Source: Corynebacterium choanae
Lineage (GTDB): Bacteria > Actinomycetota > Actinomycetes > Mycobacteriales > Mycobacteriaceae
Assembly (NCBI RefSeq): GCF_003813965.1
Contig: NZ_CP033896.1
Location: forward strand, 1,054,001-1,118,000
Length of the DNA stretch: 64,000 nucleotides
Reading direction: 5' to 3'
Part shown: one piece after another, positions 1 to 9,580 of the stretch
Layout of the letters: every line of letters starts with the position of its first letter
Position numbering within the stretch: position 1 is the stretch's first letter
Made by a program: the position numbers and the translations under genes
Notes under the pieces: model-generated
Told to the model about the DNA's origin: nothing
What the model saw: only the letters and a program-made list of their open reading frames with translations
Databases searched by the model: none

Positions 1-1
1 C

Positions 2-3000
2 ACGATTGATATCGGTGAAGTGGAGCTGATGGCTTGCCATCAAGGTGATAGCGCGTCGACGTATATCACCGGATCATGTAGCCCAACAGGCCACTCTGGG
101 GCGGCGGTTATTGGCGGGGGAACCAATGCAAAAAGTGAAAGTATTTTCCTTGACACTCGCGATAAGCTCGCAACACTATTGGGCGGCGACTATCCGATTC
201 TCGGCAGCGGCGGGGATATCGATGGCACCTTGCCGGAACCCTTCGGGGAGGTGGTGGGCTATTCCGGTACTTTCACCTTGATTCAACCAAGTGGTACACC
301 GGGGATTGCGCCGGCAAACAAAGTAGAAAATACAGGCGCTGCAATCTATATCGATGACCCCAGCCAGTTGCTGTCTAGTTCACCTGCGTCAATGGTGGAT
401 CAGCAGGGGCATCCGCTGGCGCTGTTGAAAGCACCGTTTCCACGACCAGTGCTTACTGTGGCAGTTGATGGGGTATCCCAACATGCCCCGCGGCCGCATG
501 AGTTGTACCGTTTCGCCCCGGAAAAGCCTGGTCTGATGGGGCTTCGCACAAAAACACTGGTGGAACGCTATTTTTGGGTGCGTGAGCAAGACGCCAATCT
601 CGATATGCAGGTGGAACCATTAATTCGCAACGTGCACCATTATCGGTGGGATAGTCAGCAGCGCGAATTTATTCTAGACACCGATCTTGCCCATCCGGAG
701 TTTCTCTCCGGACCTACCTTAGACAGCTGGAACTATGGCGACGCCGAAGCGTCGCCGCAGGTCAGTGTCACCAACGGTAATGTTTCCTTCGAATATCGGT
801 TACAAGGCACCGAAGAATGGCAGCCATACCGGAAAACCCCTGGCCGAATCCCGCCTGGGGCCTATGAACTTCGCGGAATCATCACCGGGCAAGACATCGA
901 AGATCCGGTGTACAGCGAACCTGTTGATTTCACGGTTGCCGATGGGGCGCCGCCACCACCGCCGGTGTTCACGCTCACTGAATATGAGTGGAAAGAGTAT
1001 TACACCGACGAGGATCTTCCCCAAGTCCCTGGCGGCCATTTGCAATTCCCGCAGGGACAATCGGAGCCAAGGACCTTTGGTCGGCAACTGTTTTGGGTTG
1101 ACTTCATCTCTGATAAGAATCCCGCCTACAACCACTATCTGCTGGCCATGCCGGTCAACATTGTCCAAATCAAAAACCGCTGGTTGGCGGATCAACCTGC
1201 TGCAATCCCTGATATCGCCGAAGGGGAGCAGCTCGTGGTGAAAGGCAAAGCACTCTACGGGGAGCAGGACGAATATATTCTTCGACTGCGCCACGACACC
1301 GACGGGCAAGGCAATCTCCTGCCGGATGCAACCTTTGAGCGTTACGACTTTCTTGATCCGCAGGCGCCACCACTTGCACCCGGCCAATGGTCAGCACAAC
1401 TGGGTGTTGAAGGCAACTATGTTCGTGCCGATCTGGTCACCGATCTTGTGTTTAGGGTGCAGCCAAAAACTAACACGTGGACAACCCGGCCACAGGTAGC
1501 CGATGTGATCGCAGGCGAACAGCCGGTGGTCACTGCGGCAGCAGACTTTGGTGAAATCGTCACCCGCTACAGCAGCAGCCCGGATGGGCCTTGGCAGGAG
1601 CACTTCGATACGAATGCAACACCTGGGGTGTATTACGCGCAAGTTCAGGCAACGAGCAGCGGTCATGCGCCGCTGACTGAAGTGGTCACCTTCAAAGTCC
1701 TTCCCGTCCCGAAACCTACCCCGGTGCAGAAAGCAAATGCGTGGACTATCGCACCACATATTGACGGCTGGCAATATGGGCAGCCGGCACAGCATCCGAC
1801 AGTTGCTGCGAAGTTCGGGAAAGTAAAACTGGGCTATTCCCGGGACAAGGACGGCACCTTCGGTGATCTTCCAGCTCATCCTGTTGCCGGAACCTGGTAT
1901 CTGCGTGCGGCCGTTGCAGCTACCGACACCTACACCGGGTTAGACCAAGTAATCCCATTTACGATCACCCGTGCACCAGCACAACCGCCACAGGTGCAGC
2001 CGTTGGAAGTAGCCGCCGGGGAGGACATACCGGTGACCCTGTTGCCGCAGTCCGCAACCGGTACGTGGTCGTGGGTCAAGCCAGGCCCGCAAGCCTCATC
2101 AGTAGGGAAACACACGGCAACAGCGCTGTTCACCCCGCAGGATACCGAAAACTATCAGCCGCAAACTGTGACTGTTCCCTACACAGTCTTGCCCGCAGAA
2201 AACAGGTGGGTGGAAACACCATCGATAGCTGATGGAATCTATGGCGACCCAGTGCCCCATCCGCAAGGCAAGGCCGCATTCGGAACGGTGGATTTCCGCT
2301 TCGCACAGCATGAGGATGGGCCATTTGGCGCACTCCCAGAAAACCCGCAGGCTGGAACCTGGTGGATGCAGGCCACCACGGAAGGTGATCAACTCCACCG
2401 TGGATTGTCCACTCTGGTGCGGTTCACGATAGAGAAACGCACAGCCAGCAAGAACGAGATTCCACCGATCACCGTTGCTGCCGGTGACACCATCGATGAC
2501 ACACTATTGCCTGCGGATCCTGCCGGCACCTGGCAGTTCCAGCAACCCGTTCCCGAGCAGGTTGAACCCCCGTCGGTGACTGTAACCGCAGTGTTTACCC
2601 CACATGATTCCACCAACTACACACCGGTGGAACAAGAGGTCACGATTACCGTGAAACCCCACGACAACCAATGGGACACACCGCTGACCTTGCAAGGATG
2701 GACGTATGGGCAAACCCCAAATACGCCACAAGCACAGCCACGCTATGGGCAAGTGCAGTTCAGCTACTCGCAACAGCAAGACGGTCCGTTCGGACCATTG
2801 CCGGAAAACCCGCAGGCTGGAACCTGGTTTGTGCAGGCGACAGTGCCGGCCAGTGCAACAGCAACGGCATTATCGGCAGTCACCTCCTTTGTGATCAGTC
2901 CACAACACGCAACCGCCCCTGAAGTACCGGCAATAGTGCACACGTTGCCTGCCGGTGACAGCGGAATCTCTCTTGCAGATCTCACACTGCCTGCCGGATT

Positions 3001-3457
3001 CTGGTGGGTGCACCCCGATCAGCGGTTAGCTCCCGGTGTGCATCAGGTTGTTGCGCGCTTCAGTCCGGATTGGGATGACGAATATATCGTGCCGGCGGAG
3101 GTGACGATTCCGGTCACGATTGACAGCCCCGAGGTGATCCCTCCCACGGTGGATCCCGATCCGGAACCGACACCTGATCCGGAACCGACACCTGATCCGG
3201 AACCGACACCTGATCCGGAGCCGACACCTGGACCGGGAGAGGAGCCGGGAACGACAGAAACGGATGAGCCACATGGGGTGAATCCCAGTGAGCCGAAGCA
3301 TCCCACCACTGGGGATAGCACGAGTAATTCCTCTTCCTTGTCAGGAAGCTCCGCGGGATTGCCGATCGTGTTGCTGCTTCTGCTCAGTCTGCTGGCCGGT
3401 GCAGCAGGATTGGTCGCCCAAGGGATTGTGCCGATACCTGGGTTTGATCAGCGATAA
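2..3457 (+). CDS. Large cell-surface repeat protein, 5' end outside the window
   Basis: The frame is open from base 2, so the true start and any signal peptide lie upstream. About 1150 residues are visible. The middle holds at least four repeats of about 75-80 residues. Each begins N-x-W, has a G-W/I-x-Y-G turn, then F-G-x-V-x-x-x-Y/F-S, then D-G-P-F/W and A-G-T-W/Y. Repeats with this pattern are common in Firmicutes surface proteins and probably form Ig-like beta domains. They alternate with a second module containing V-A-A-G-(D/E) and G-T-W. Near the C-terminus is a PDPEPT spacer, then an S/G-rich stretch, one hydrophobic helix (GLPIVLLLLLSLLAG) and a short tail. There is no clean LPXTG; the nearest match is HPTTG, about 27 residues before the helix. 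I infer a membrane-anchored, wall-spanning protein of unknown ligand. Confidence 0.8.
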   Translation, partial: TIDIGEVELMACHQGDSASTYITGSCSPTGHSGAAVIGGGTNAKSESIFLDTRDKLATLLGGDYPILGSGGDIDGTLPEPFGEVVGYSGTFTLIQPSGTPGIAPANKVENTGAAIYIDDPSQLLSSSPASMVDQQGHPLALLKAPFPRPVLTVAVDGVSQHAPRPHELYRFAPEKPGLMGLRTKTLVERYFWVREQDANLDMQVEPLIRNVHHYRWDSQQREFILDTDLAHPEFLSGPTLDSWNYGDAEASPQVSVTNGNVSFEYRLQGTEEWQPYRKTPGRIPPGAYELRGIITGQDIEDPVYSEPVDFTVADGAPPPPPVFTLTEYEWKEYYTDEDLPQVPGGHLQFPQGQSEPRTFGRQLFWVDFISDKNPAYNHYLLAMPVNIVQIKNRWLADQPAAIPDIAEGEQLVVKGKALYGEQDEYILRLRHDTDGQGNLLPDATFERYDFLDPQAPPLAPGQWSAQLGVEGNYVRADLVTDLVFRVQPKTNTWTTRPQVADVIAGEQPVVTAAADFGEIVTRYSSSPDGPWQEHFDTNATPGVYYAQVQATSSGHAPLTEVVTFKVLPVPKPTPVQKANAWTIAPHIDGWQYGQPAQHPTVAAKFGKVKLGYSRDKDGTFGDLPAHPVAGTWYLRAAVAATDTYTGLDQVIPFTITRAPAQPPQVQPLEVAAGEDIPVTLLPQSATGTWSWVKPGPQASSVGKHTATALFTPQDTENYQPQTVTVPYTVLPAENRWVETPSIADGIYGDPVPHPQGKAAFGTVDFRFAQHEDGPFGALPENPQAGTWWMQATTEGDQLHRGLSTLVRFTIEKRTASKNEIPPITVAAGDTIDDTLLPADPAGTWQFQQPVPEQVEPPSVTVTAVFTPHDSTNYTPVEQEVTITVKPHDNQWDTPLTLQGWTYGQTPNTPQAQPRYGQVQFSYSQQQDGPFGPLPENPQAGTWFVQATVPASATATALSAVTSFVISPQHATAPEVPAIVHTLPAGDSGISLADLTLPAGFWWVHPDQRLAPGVHQVVARFSPDWDDEYIVPAEVTIPVTIDSPEVIPPTVDPDPEPTPDPEPTPDPEPTPDPEPTPGPGEEPGTTETDEPHGVNPSEPKHPTTGDSTSNSSSLSGSSAGLPIVLLLLLSLLAGAAGLVAQGIVPIPGFDQR
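3158..3229 (+). repeat. Four tandem 18-bp units encoding PDPEPT spacer
   Basis: Four head-to-tail copies of gatccggaaccgacacct; the last has a single A-to-G change. Each unit adds DPEPTP to the proline-rich wall-spanning segment of the surface protein. Near-identical DNA units are prone to slippage, so copy number may differ between strains. Confidence 0.95.
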
Positions 3458-4130
3458 ACGATGAACGGTGTGGCATTGCTGCATCAACAATCATGGGTCG
3501 CACTGGTGCCCTGGTAGGGCTTGAACGGTGCGCAGATCCTTTTGCTTGCAGGACTCCTCTTGTGGCGGCATAGCAGTGTCGCCCAAGGGGAGTCGTTGCG
3601 TTCACCGTGGATGAGGTGGTGCAAGCACACCGGTGATGACGAATTCGTTGCTGCTCCTGCCACCGGTCAGGATGATGGTTTTGTAGACGCGCACCCATCT
3701 GGGGAGCAGCGGTTGTTTGACAGCAATATTGGTGCGCGCTGGGCAAACTGCGACGGTGATACAGCACAGCGGTGGGCTGCAGGGCAGTGACGCTTAAAGA
3801 CAGATCAAGCAGATGGGGGAAGCGGTGGCACTGCGCTTGGTGTCAGCCTGCGCCAATTTGTTGCTGGACACTATTTTTTCCTGGCAGCTAATGGATATTG
3901 GTGCCAAGAGCATATCGCCGGTGTGCTGTGTTTTGATGCTCCTCTGCTGGCCTCCACAGACGTGGCATGGTGCTTGCAGAATGCACCGGTTGCTGGGGTG
4001 ACTAACGAAAAACAGCGCTGCCTGCGACCAAGGGCAAGGAAAGCCCTCAGGTACAACAAGCAGCACTGTCAGCAATACTGAGTCATCCTACGATGGATGC
4101 GATGTGCGGCGCGGTGAAGGGGAAAAGTTC
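3458..4130. other. Gap with no recognisable gene
   Basis: Several short frames cross this 670-base gap, but none has both a believable start and protein-like composition. I see no RNA gene and no strong terminator after the surface-protein gene. Confidence 0.5.
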
Positions 4131-5564
4131 CTATTTCACCCGCCGGGTAGCGGCTTCATAGGCACGTTTATTTGCAGCAGTCATCTCCCGGCCACGCTTG
4201 GCGGTAAATGACAGGGCAACCAGCAGCGCCACGGCCACGATCACCGCAATAACTTGGCCTTGTGCATTCGGATCGGAAAGCATCAAACCGGTCAAAATTA
4301 CCAGCATGGCCAGGGTGATCCACGCCAGCCACGGATAGCCCCACATGCGAACCTCAGTGATCTCTCCGTTGCGTTCCAGCTGTGGATGCAGCTTGATGTA
4401 GGAGGCGATAATAAAGCCCCACACCACCAGCAGCGAACCGCCCACGGCGTTAAACAGAATCTGCAGCAGGGTCTGGTTATTCCAGAATTGCAGCCCGACC
4501 GAAGCGAACGCGAAGAACATGGACAGCATCACAGCTTTTGTGGGCACACCATCACGGTTGGTTTCGGCGAACATCTTCGGTGCATTGCCACGATTTGCCA
4601 GCGAATAAACAAAACGGGAGGTGCCATAGATCTGCGCGTTAAACGCCGAGAGCAGCGCGAGCACGATAACGACTTCCATTACGGTGGTGATAGCCGGAAC
4701 ACCTGCCTGCGCCAGAATGACGGTAAATGGCGAGTCGGCGATGTCTTTCTTATCACCGATCTCGTCATAGGGCAGCAGCATGGTGATCACCAGCACGGCG
4801 CCAAGATAGAACACGGCAATACGGGTGATTGTGGAGCGCACAGCCACACCCACATTGTGGGCGGGATTGTCGGATTCGGCAGCAGCAATCGTGACAATTT
4901 CAATACCGCCGAAGGCGAACGCAACAGCGAGCAGACCGGCGGCAACCCCAGAGATCCCATTCGGCATAAAGCCCTTCTCGCCGAGGAAGTTTGAAAGTCC
5001 GACCGGCTCGTGGCCTGGCAGCAGACCGAAGATGAGCAGAACACCGATGATTAGGAACACAATGATGACGCCGACTTTGATGAAGGCAAACCAGAATTCG
5101 AATTCGCCAAAGCCGCGGACTTTTGCCAGGTTAATAACCGCGAAAATCACCACACAGACAAGTGCAGGGATCCACGGTGGTACACCGAACCAATTCGACA
5201 TGAACCCGGCGGCGCCAGTCATCTCCGCACCCATGACCATCACCAGCATGAACCAGTACAGCCAGCCGAGCGTGAACCCTGCCCAGTGGCCAAAGGCTTG
5301 TTCCGCATACGCACTAAACGAGCCAGACAGTGGGCGGGCAGCAGCCATCTCCCCGAGCATCTGCATCACGAACACAATCATGATGCCGGCGAAAATATAG
5401 GCAAGCAGAATCGCAGGTCCGGCAATTTTAATGCCAACACCTGTTCCGAGGAACAAACCGGCGCCGATCGCGGAGCCGAGTCCCATCATTGTTAAGTGTC
5501 GGCTTTTCAACCCTGAACCCAGTGATTCAGGGGTGCTGCCGACTTGGGAAGTCGCAGTAGTCAT
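4131..5564 (-). CDS. aroP: AroP-like aromatic amino acid permease (APC family)
   Basis: A 477-residue integral membrane protein with about 12 hydrophobic helices. The N-terminal segment carries the amino-acid permease signature HLTMMGLGSAIGAGLFLGTG, followed by MLGEMAAARPLSGSF and a conserved AFAFGGIEIVTIAAAE segment. Length is normal for the family. It is a proton-coupled importer in the cytoplasmic membrane. In Corynebacterium glutamicum aroP was found next to dapE, and here the gene also lies beside dapD/dapE, which favours aromatic amino acids; related GABA or proline permeases remain possible. The ATG at 5564 is supported by a TATACT hexamer ending 7 bases upstream and the lack of a ribosome binding site. 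Confidence 0.85.
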   Translation of the reverse strand: MTTATSQVGSTPESLGSGLKSRHLTMMGLGSAIGAGLFLGTGVGIKIAGPAILLAYIFAGIMIVFVMQMLGEMAAARPLSGSFSAYAEQAFGHWAGFTLGWLYWFMLVMVMGAEMTGAAGFMSNWFGVPPWIPALVCVVIFAVINLAKVRGFGEFEFWFAFIKVGVIIVFLIIGVLLIFGLLPGHEPVGLSNFLGEKGFMPNGISGVAAGLLAVAFAFGGIEIVTIAAAESDNPAHNVGVAVRSTITRIAVFYLGAVLVITMLLPYDEIGDKKDIADSPFTVILAQAGVPAITTVMEVVIVLALLSAFNAQIYGTSRFVYSLANRGNAPKMFAETNRDGVPTKAVMLSMFFAFASVGLQFWNNQTLLQILFNAVGGSLLVVWGFIIASYIKLHPQLERNGEITEVRMWGYPWLAWITLAMLVILTGLMLSDPNAQGQVIAVIVAVALLVALSFTAKRGREMTAANKRAYEAATRRVK

Positions 5565-5571
5565 GCCGGGG

Positions 5572-5577
5572 AGTATA
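5572..5577 (-). promoter_or_regulatory. Leaderless -10 element for aroP
   Basis: TATACT on the minus strand, separated from the ATG by 7 bases, so transcription would begin at or next to the start codon. No clear -35 sequence is visible. Confidence 0.55.
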
Positions 5578-6156
5578 GCTGAAAATAGCCTTAATACGGA
5601 ATGAATGGGTCGCGGAACCTAGAAAGAGTGGTGAGGCGATGTTTAGACCGCTTGGTCTATATAGAAAGGATGGTGTAGGCCGGATGTGGCGGACGACTCA
5701 GTTAGTATCGTCCTTCCTGGCGTGGTGCCTGAGCGACGGTAAAGAGCATCAAAATCGCACCGCGAACCCCGCAACACTATGATCTTCCGGTGCAACTGGC
5801 GAACCTGGCGAGCCTCCGTTGCACTTGGGGACAAGAGCCCGCCCGACAATGCTGGTTGGAAGGCGTGAAGTGTTATCGCAGCATGCTTGAACAGCAGGAT
5901 GTTGCGGGCAGGAAAGGCGCTTGAACTGTGATCGTGCAAGCCCGGGGCAAAACAGCCCGCATCTTCGCCCACAGTGCAAACGGTGCAAGGTATTTGTGGC
6001 GGGTGGGTTGGGTGTAGTAATTCGCTGAAGCGTGACGTGAACTGTGTGATTGCAGCAAACAGTGCTGTGGGCTCGATTTAACTGCCGCTTCGCGGCTTCA
6101 GAGAAAGCCTAGTCGTGGTGGGGTGATTCCCGGTAGTACCGCGAAGGTCGCGTAGG
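5578..6156. other. Gap between dapD and aroP, nothing recognised
   Basis: About 580 bases with no convincing frame. A small hairpin (GCCGC-TTC-GCGGC, 6084-6096) lies 60 bases beyond the dapD stop and could contribute to termination, but it has no U-tract. Confidence 0.4.
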
Positions 6157-7086
6157 TTATGGCTGCTGTTGGAAGGCAACCAGGGTAGCACCATCGGTTG
6201 CCCGTTCAACATGCCAAAAGTCTTGGCCGGCAAGGGTATCCATGGTCACTGATTGGCCGGTGTCGCGAAGTGTCACAGGGGTATGCGGCCGCAACGTCAC
6301 CCCATCACCGATCACACAATGCGAACCGAGCTCCACACCGAGTACTGCAGCATTCACACCGAAACGACAATCCGAACCGATATGCAGTGGTGGACGGGTG
6401 CCCTCCGGGGAGTCCGGTCCCATAATCGCAGCCGACAACCCGACATCGGCACCAGCGCCAAGCACCACACCGGAAGAAATACGCCCCTCGATCACACTAT
6501 GTCCCAGTGTTCCGGCGTTAAATGAGACAAATCCTTCCCGGCGCACATAGGTGCCAGGGCCTAGGAAAGCGCCGAGCCGCACACGTTCCGCGAGCGCAAT
6601 ATAGACACCGGTGGGGACGACATAGTCGACCATGCGGGGGAGTACGTCGACTCCGTAGACGTGAATGAGGCCGCGCGACCGCAGTGAGGTGCGAACAAAC
6701 TCAAAATTGTCCGGCAGACACGGTCCTTTATTGGTCCACACCACGTTCGCAAGATGATCAAATAAGCCATCCAAATTGATCTGGTTCGGTCGCACCATAC
6801 GGTGGGAGAGCAGATGGAGACGCAAATATGCGTCATGCGTGTCAATCGGCGGTGAAGATAAATCCTCAATCGTGGTTCGTACCGCAACCTGCTCGACCAT
6901 GCGATCTTCGTCAAGCTTGACCAAAGACAACATCTTCGGCGACAGATGCTGCGCGCCAAGACGGTGCGTTCCTGACGGTCCGGGTGGTGCGGTAGCAAGT
7001 TCAGGGTGCGGGAACCAAGTGTCCAGAATCGTCCCGTCCATGGCGATGTTTGCGATACCAGTCCCGGTCGCGCCAGTAGTTGTCAT
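6157..7086 (-). CDS. dapD: Tetrahydrodipicolinate N-succinyltransferase
   Basis: Transfers succinyl from succinyl-CoA to tetrahydrodipicolinate in the succinylase branch of lysine and meso-diaminopimelate synthesis; cytosolic. The 309-residue protein matches the actinobacterial DapD type. The N-terminal half includes VPTGVYIALAERVRLGAFLG. The C-terminal half (about residues 165-290) is made of hexapeptide repeats that form a left-handed beta helix (for example VVLGAGADVGLSAAIMG). dapE lies divergently 0.5 kb away, so two steps of the same pathway flank one intergenic region, as in C. glutamicum. The ATG is supported by a leaderless-type TACAAT 7 bases upstream. Confidence 0.95.
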   Translation of the reverse strand: MTTTGATGTGIANIAMDGTILDTWFPHPELATAPPGPSGTHRLGAQHLSPKMLSLVKLDEDRMVEQVAVRTTIEDLSSPPIDTHDAYLRLHLLSHRMVRPNQINLDGLFDHLANVVWTNKGPCLPDNFEFVRTSLRSRGLIHVYGVDVLPRMVDYVVPTGVYIALAERVRLGAFLGPGTYVRREGFVSFNAGTLGHSVIEGRISSGVVLGAGADVGLSAAIMGPDSPEGTRPPLHIGSDCRFGVNAAVLGVELGSHCVIGDGVTLRPHTPVTLRDTGQSVTMDTLAGQDFWHVERATDGATLVAFQQQP

Positions 7087-7093
7087 ACAGGCT

Positions 7094-7099
7094 ATTGTA
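7094..7099 (-). promoter_or_regulatory. Leaderless -10 element for dapD
   Basis: TACAAT on the minus strand followed by 7 bases and the ATG; no Shine-Dalgarno sequence. Confidence 0.6.
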
Positions 7100-7182
7100 G
7101 TGGGCGTTAAATACCGGTCAAACGATCGCTACAACGCTTGGGGGTGGGGAAGGAATAGCCCGGGCAACCATACCCGAAATTC

Positions 7183-7246
7183 GTGGTATGAGACTTCGCC
7201 AAGGGCTTGCCTAGGTGGTATAAGACTTCGTCAAGGGCAAGTTGAG
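7183..7246 (+). repeat. Two imperfect 32-bp tandem units between dapD and dapE
   Basis: Unit 1 (7183-7214) and unit 2 (7215-7246) both start GTGGTAT(G/A)AGACTTCG and continue (C/T)CAAGGGC. A further GTGGTATT occurs at 7252, and GCTTGCCTAG at 7205-7214 recurs at 7341-7350. The placement between two divergent lysine-pathway genes would suit operator sites, but no known motif is recognised. Confidence 0.7.
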
Positions 7247-7580
7247 ATTGTGTGGTATTGCCCGTTGATGCTGGCAACTCGCGCACCACGAGGGCGGGGG
7301 ATAGAAATCGGCCTTTGCGGTCTTCACACTGTACCCAAGAGCTTGCCTAGGGGCTGTTTTGTTTTCCCTATTGCTGCAACACCGCGTTGGCTGTGAACAA
7401 TCCAACAGTGTGATTGTTGTTGTTTTTCCTCACGTAGGTAAACATCAGCGCTGCAGCTACAGTGCGCAACCCGCTAATGCGCCACCCCATAGCGACCCAC
7501 CGGTGCACGAGCTTCGCAAAACTCGCCAATACGAACCGCCCTACTATGGACAACAACACGCATCAACCATCACCTGGAAA

Positions 7581-8765
7581 GTGAAGAGTACCTTGCTTGA
7601 TCTTTTTGCCGATCCCATCACGCTCACGCGCCAACTTGTCGACATAGCTTCCCCATCCCACGAGGAACAAGCGCTTTGTGACGCCCTGGAGGAGGCTCTT
7701 ACAGCCACAATCGCCAGCGGTGCACTGCAACAACCACTAACAATGGAACGAATTGCCAACAACCTCATTGTGCGAACCGATCTGGGATTCGACCAACGTG
7801 TCATCCTTGCCGGGCATCTTGACACTGTTCCGGTAGCTGACAATGTGCCCAGTGCATTCATCACCGATGATCAAGGTCAACAAGCGCTGTTTGGGTGCGG
7901 TACCGTTGATATGAAATCAGGTGACGCGGTTTTCCTGCATACGTTGCTACAGGCCTGTCGCGCCGGGACTCTCGCAGTCGACGTCACGCTGATTTTGTAC
8001 GAAGCGGAAGAAGTGGCGGAACGCTTCAATGGTTTGAAACACCTTGCGGAAACTCGTCCGGAACTTCTGCAAGGTGATGTAGCAATCCTTGGGGAACCTA
8101 CTGCGGCCACTATTGAGGCGGGTTGTCAAGGTTCAATCCGGTTGAAAATTACCGCCCACGGCACCCGGGCTCATTCGGCACGATCGTGGATGGGGCACAA
8201 TGCTATGCATGATCTTGCGGCGGTCATCAGCCGTGTTGCCCGGTACACGGCGCGCAATATAGTGATTGATGGCTGCGAATATCGGGAAGGACTCAATGTC
8301 ACCTGGTGTGAATCAGGGGTTGCGACAAACACCATCCCTGACCAGGCGTGGATGTTTGTCAACTTCCGTTTCGCCCCGGATCGCAGCGTAGAGCAGGCGC
8401 TGACACATCTGCTCGAAGTACTTGAACTTTCTCCTGAGCAGCGCGTCGCACCTGATGCTGCACCGCAGCTGCCGGATGGGACGATCACATACGTAATCGA
8501 TGATGCTTGCGCTGGTGCACTCCCAGGATTGGATCAGTCTGCTGCCGCAGAGCTTGTTGCCGCTACAGGGGAAACCCCGCGGGCGAAATATGGCTGGACA
8601 GATGTTTCCCGCTTTGCAGCGTTAGGGATTCCCGCAGTGAACTTCGGGCCAGGTGATCCATCGTTTGCTCATAAACGCGATGAGCAATGTCCCCTGTGGA
8701 TGATCACTCGGGTGAGCGAAGTGTTGCATGACTATCTCACCGGTAACAGCGTGACAAACGCTTAA
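7581..8765 (+). CDS. dapE: Succinyl-diaminopimelate desuccinylase
   Basis: Hydrolyses N-succinyl-LL-diaminopimelate to succinate and LL-diaminopimelate; cytosolic zinc enzyme of the M20 family. Visible metal and catalytic motifs are LAGHLDTVP (His79, Asp81), GCGTVDMKSG (Asp110), YEAEEVAERFN (Glu143/144), GEPTAATIEAG (Glu172) and the C-terminal FAHKRDEQCP His. The open frame extends upstream to 7359, but that part has no family-like sequence. The family N-terminus (L-D-L-F-A-D-P-I-T-L-T) begins just after the GTG at 7581, which I choose; TTG 7593 is the alternative. The result, 394 residues, is slightly longer than the C. glutamicum enzyme. A TACTAT at 7542-7547 could be the promoter. Confidence 0.9.
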   Translation: MKSTLLDLFADPITLTRQLVDIASPSHEEQALCDALEEALTATIASGALQQPLTMERIANNLIVRTDLGFDQRVILAGHLDTVPVADNVPSAFITDDQGQQALFGCGTVDMKSGDAVFLHTLLQACRAGTLAVDVTLILYEAEEVAERFNGLKHLAETRPELLQGDVAILGEPTAATIEAGCQGSIRLKITAHGTRAHSARSWMGHNAMHDLAAVISRVARYTARNIVIDGCEYREGLNVTWCESGVATNTIPDQAWMFVNFRFAPDRSVEQALTHLLEVLELSPEQRVAPDAAPQLPDGTITYVIDDACAGALPGLDQSAAAELVAATGETPRAKYGWTDVSRFAALGIPAVNFGPGDPSFAHKRDEQCPLWMITRVSEVLHDYLTGNSVTNA

Positions 8766-9580
8766 CATCCCATTCGGTGCAACGGTTGCACTGGGGAACT
8801 GTCGGTCATGCAACAAGTTCGCTGAGCGCTTCGACGCGTGCTACTCAACGCAATGGTTGTACCACCAACAACACACAAGAGGTAGCACAGGTAGACGCGC
8901 TGCAGTCAGTAGTGTGAAAAAGACGGTGGAACACCTGGGTGTGCTTTGCGTGGAGATCCTTCTGGCCACTGTGCACAACCACGCACAGTTCGCGGTGGTT
9001 GCTGCCGGCGTACAGGCTGTTTGGCTACAGTGGGTAACGTCGTTGCAATCCCGGGTGTTAGCAAACAGTCCACAATAGGGTGTGCGCAGGCAAGCGCGAG
9101 ATTCGTGGCCTTTGTGTTAGCTCCCTGTGTAGGGCTGAGTATTTACTCAACTGCAGCAGGATAACTCCCTGGTGACTCGCCCTATCGAAAGTTGTCACCT
9201 GGTGAAAGGGCCTCTTAGTGCGGCATAGTAGATGGTGCGGCAGCAGATCGTCGCACAGTGAGCGTGTTTTTCATGGCTTGCTTGCAGCTGTGCAATCGTT
9301 GCCGACGGGATAGTTGGTGTCGCATGGTCGATCGAGTGACTGGTGCGGTGTTTTCGGCCGCTCATGGTCGGGTTGTCAGGTACACACTGGCAAATATCAG
9401 CACCAGCGACAAGCAGGGTAGATGTGCCGGTACGAGTGCTCTGCGGCTCTACTAGCTGCTGGCCACACCAACAGTGCAACCGTGGTTCAGCCCTGCAGCA
9501 ACAACACGCAAAAACCAGATAGATTTCAACGACACACAAGCGTTTTTTCACACAATAGTTTGAAAAGGTATCTCCACATT
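8766..9580. other. 0.8 kb gap, nothing recognised
   Basis: Only a small hairpin directly after dapE (GTGCAA-cgg-TTGCAC, 8777-8791) stands out. The short frames here do not look protein-like, and no RNA gene is seen. Confidence 0.45.

Noticed and set aside
3270..3330. HPTTG as an LPXTG sortase signal
   Set aside because: The first residue is His instead of Leu, and about 27 residues separate it from the hydrophobic helix, longer than the usual spacing.
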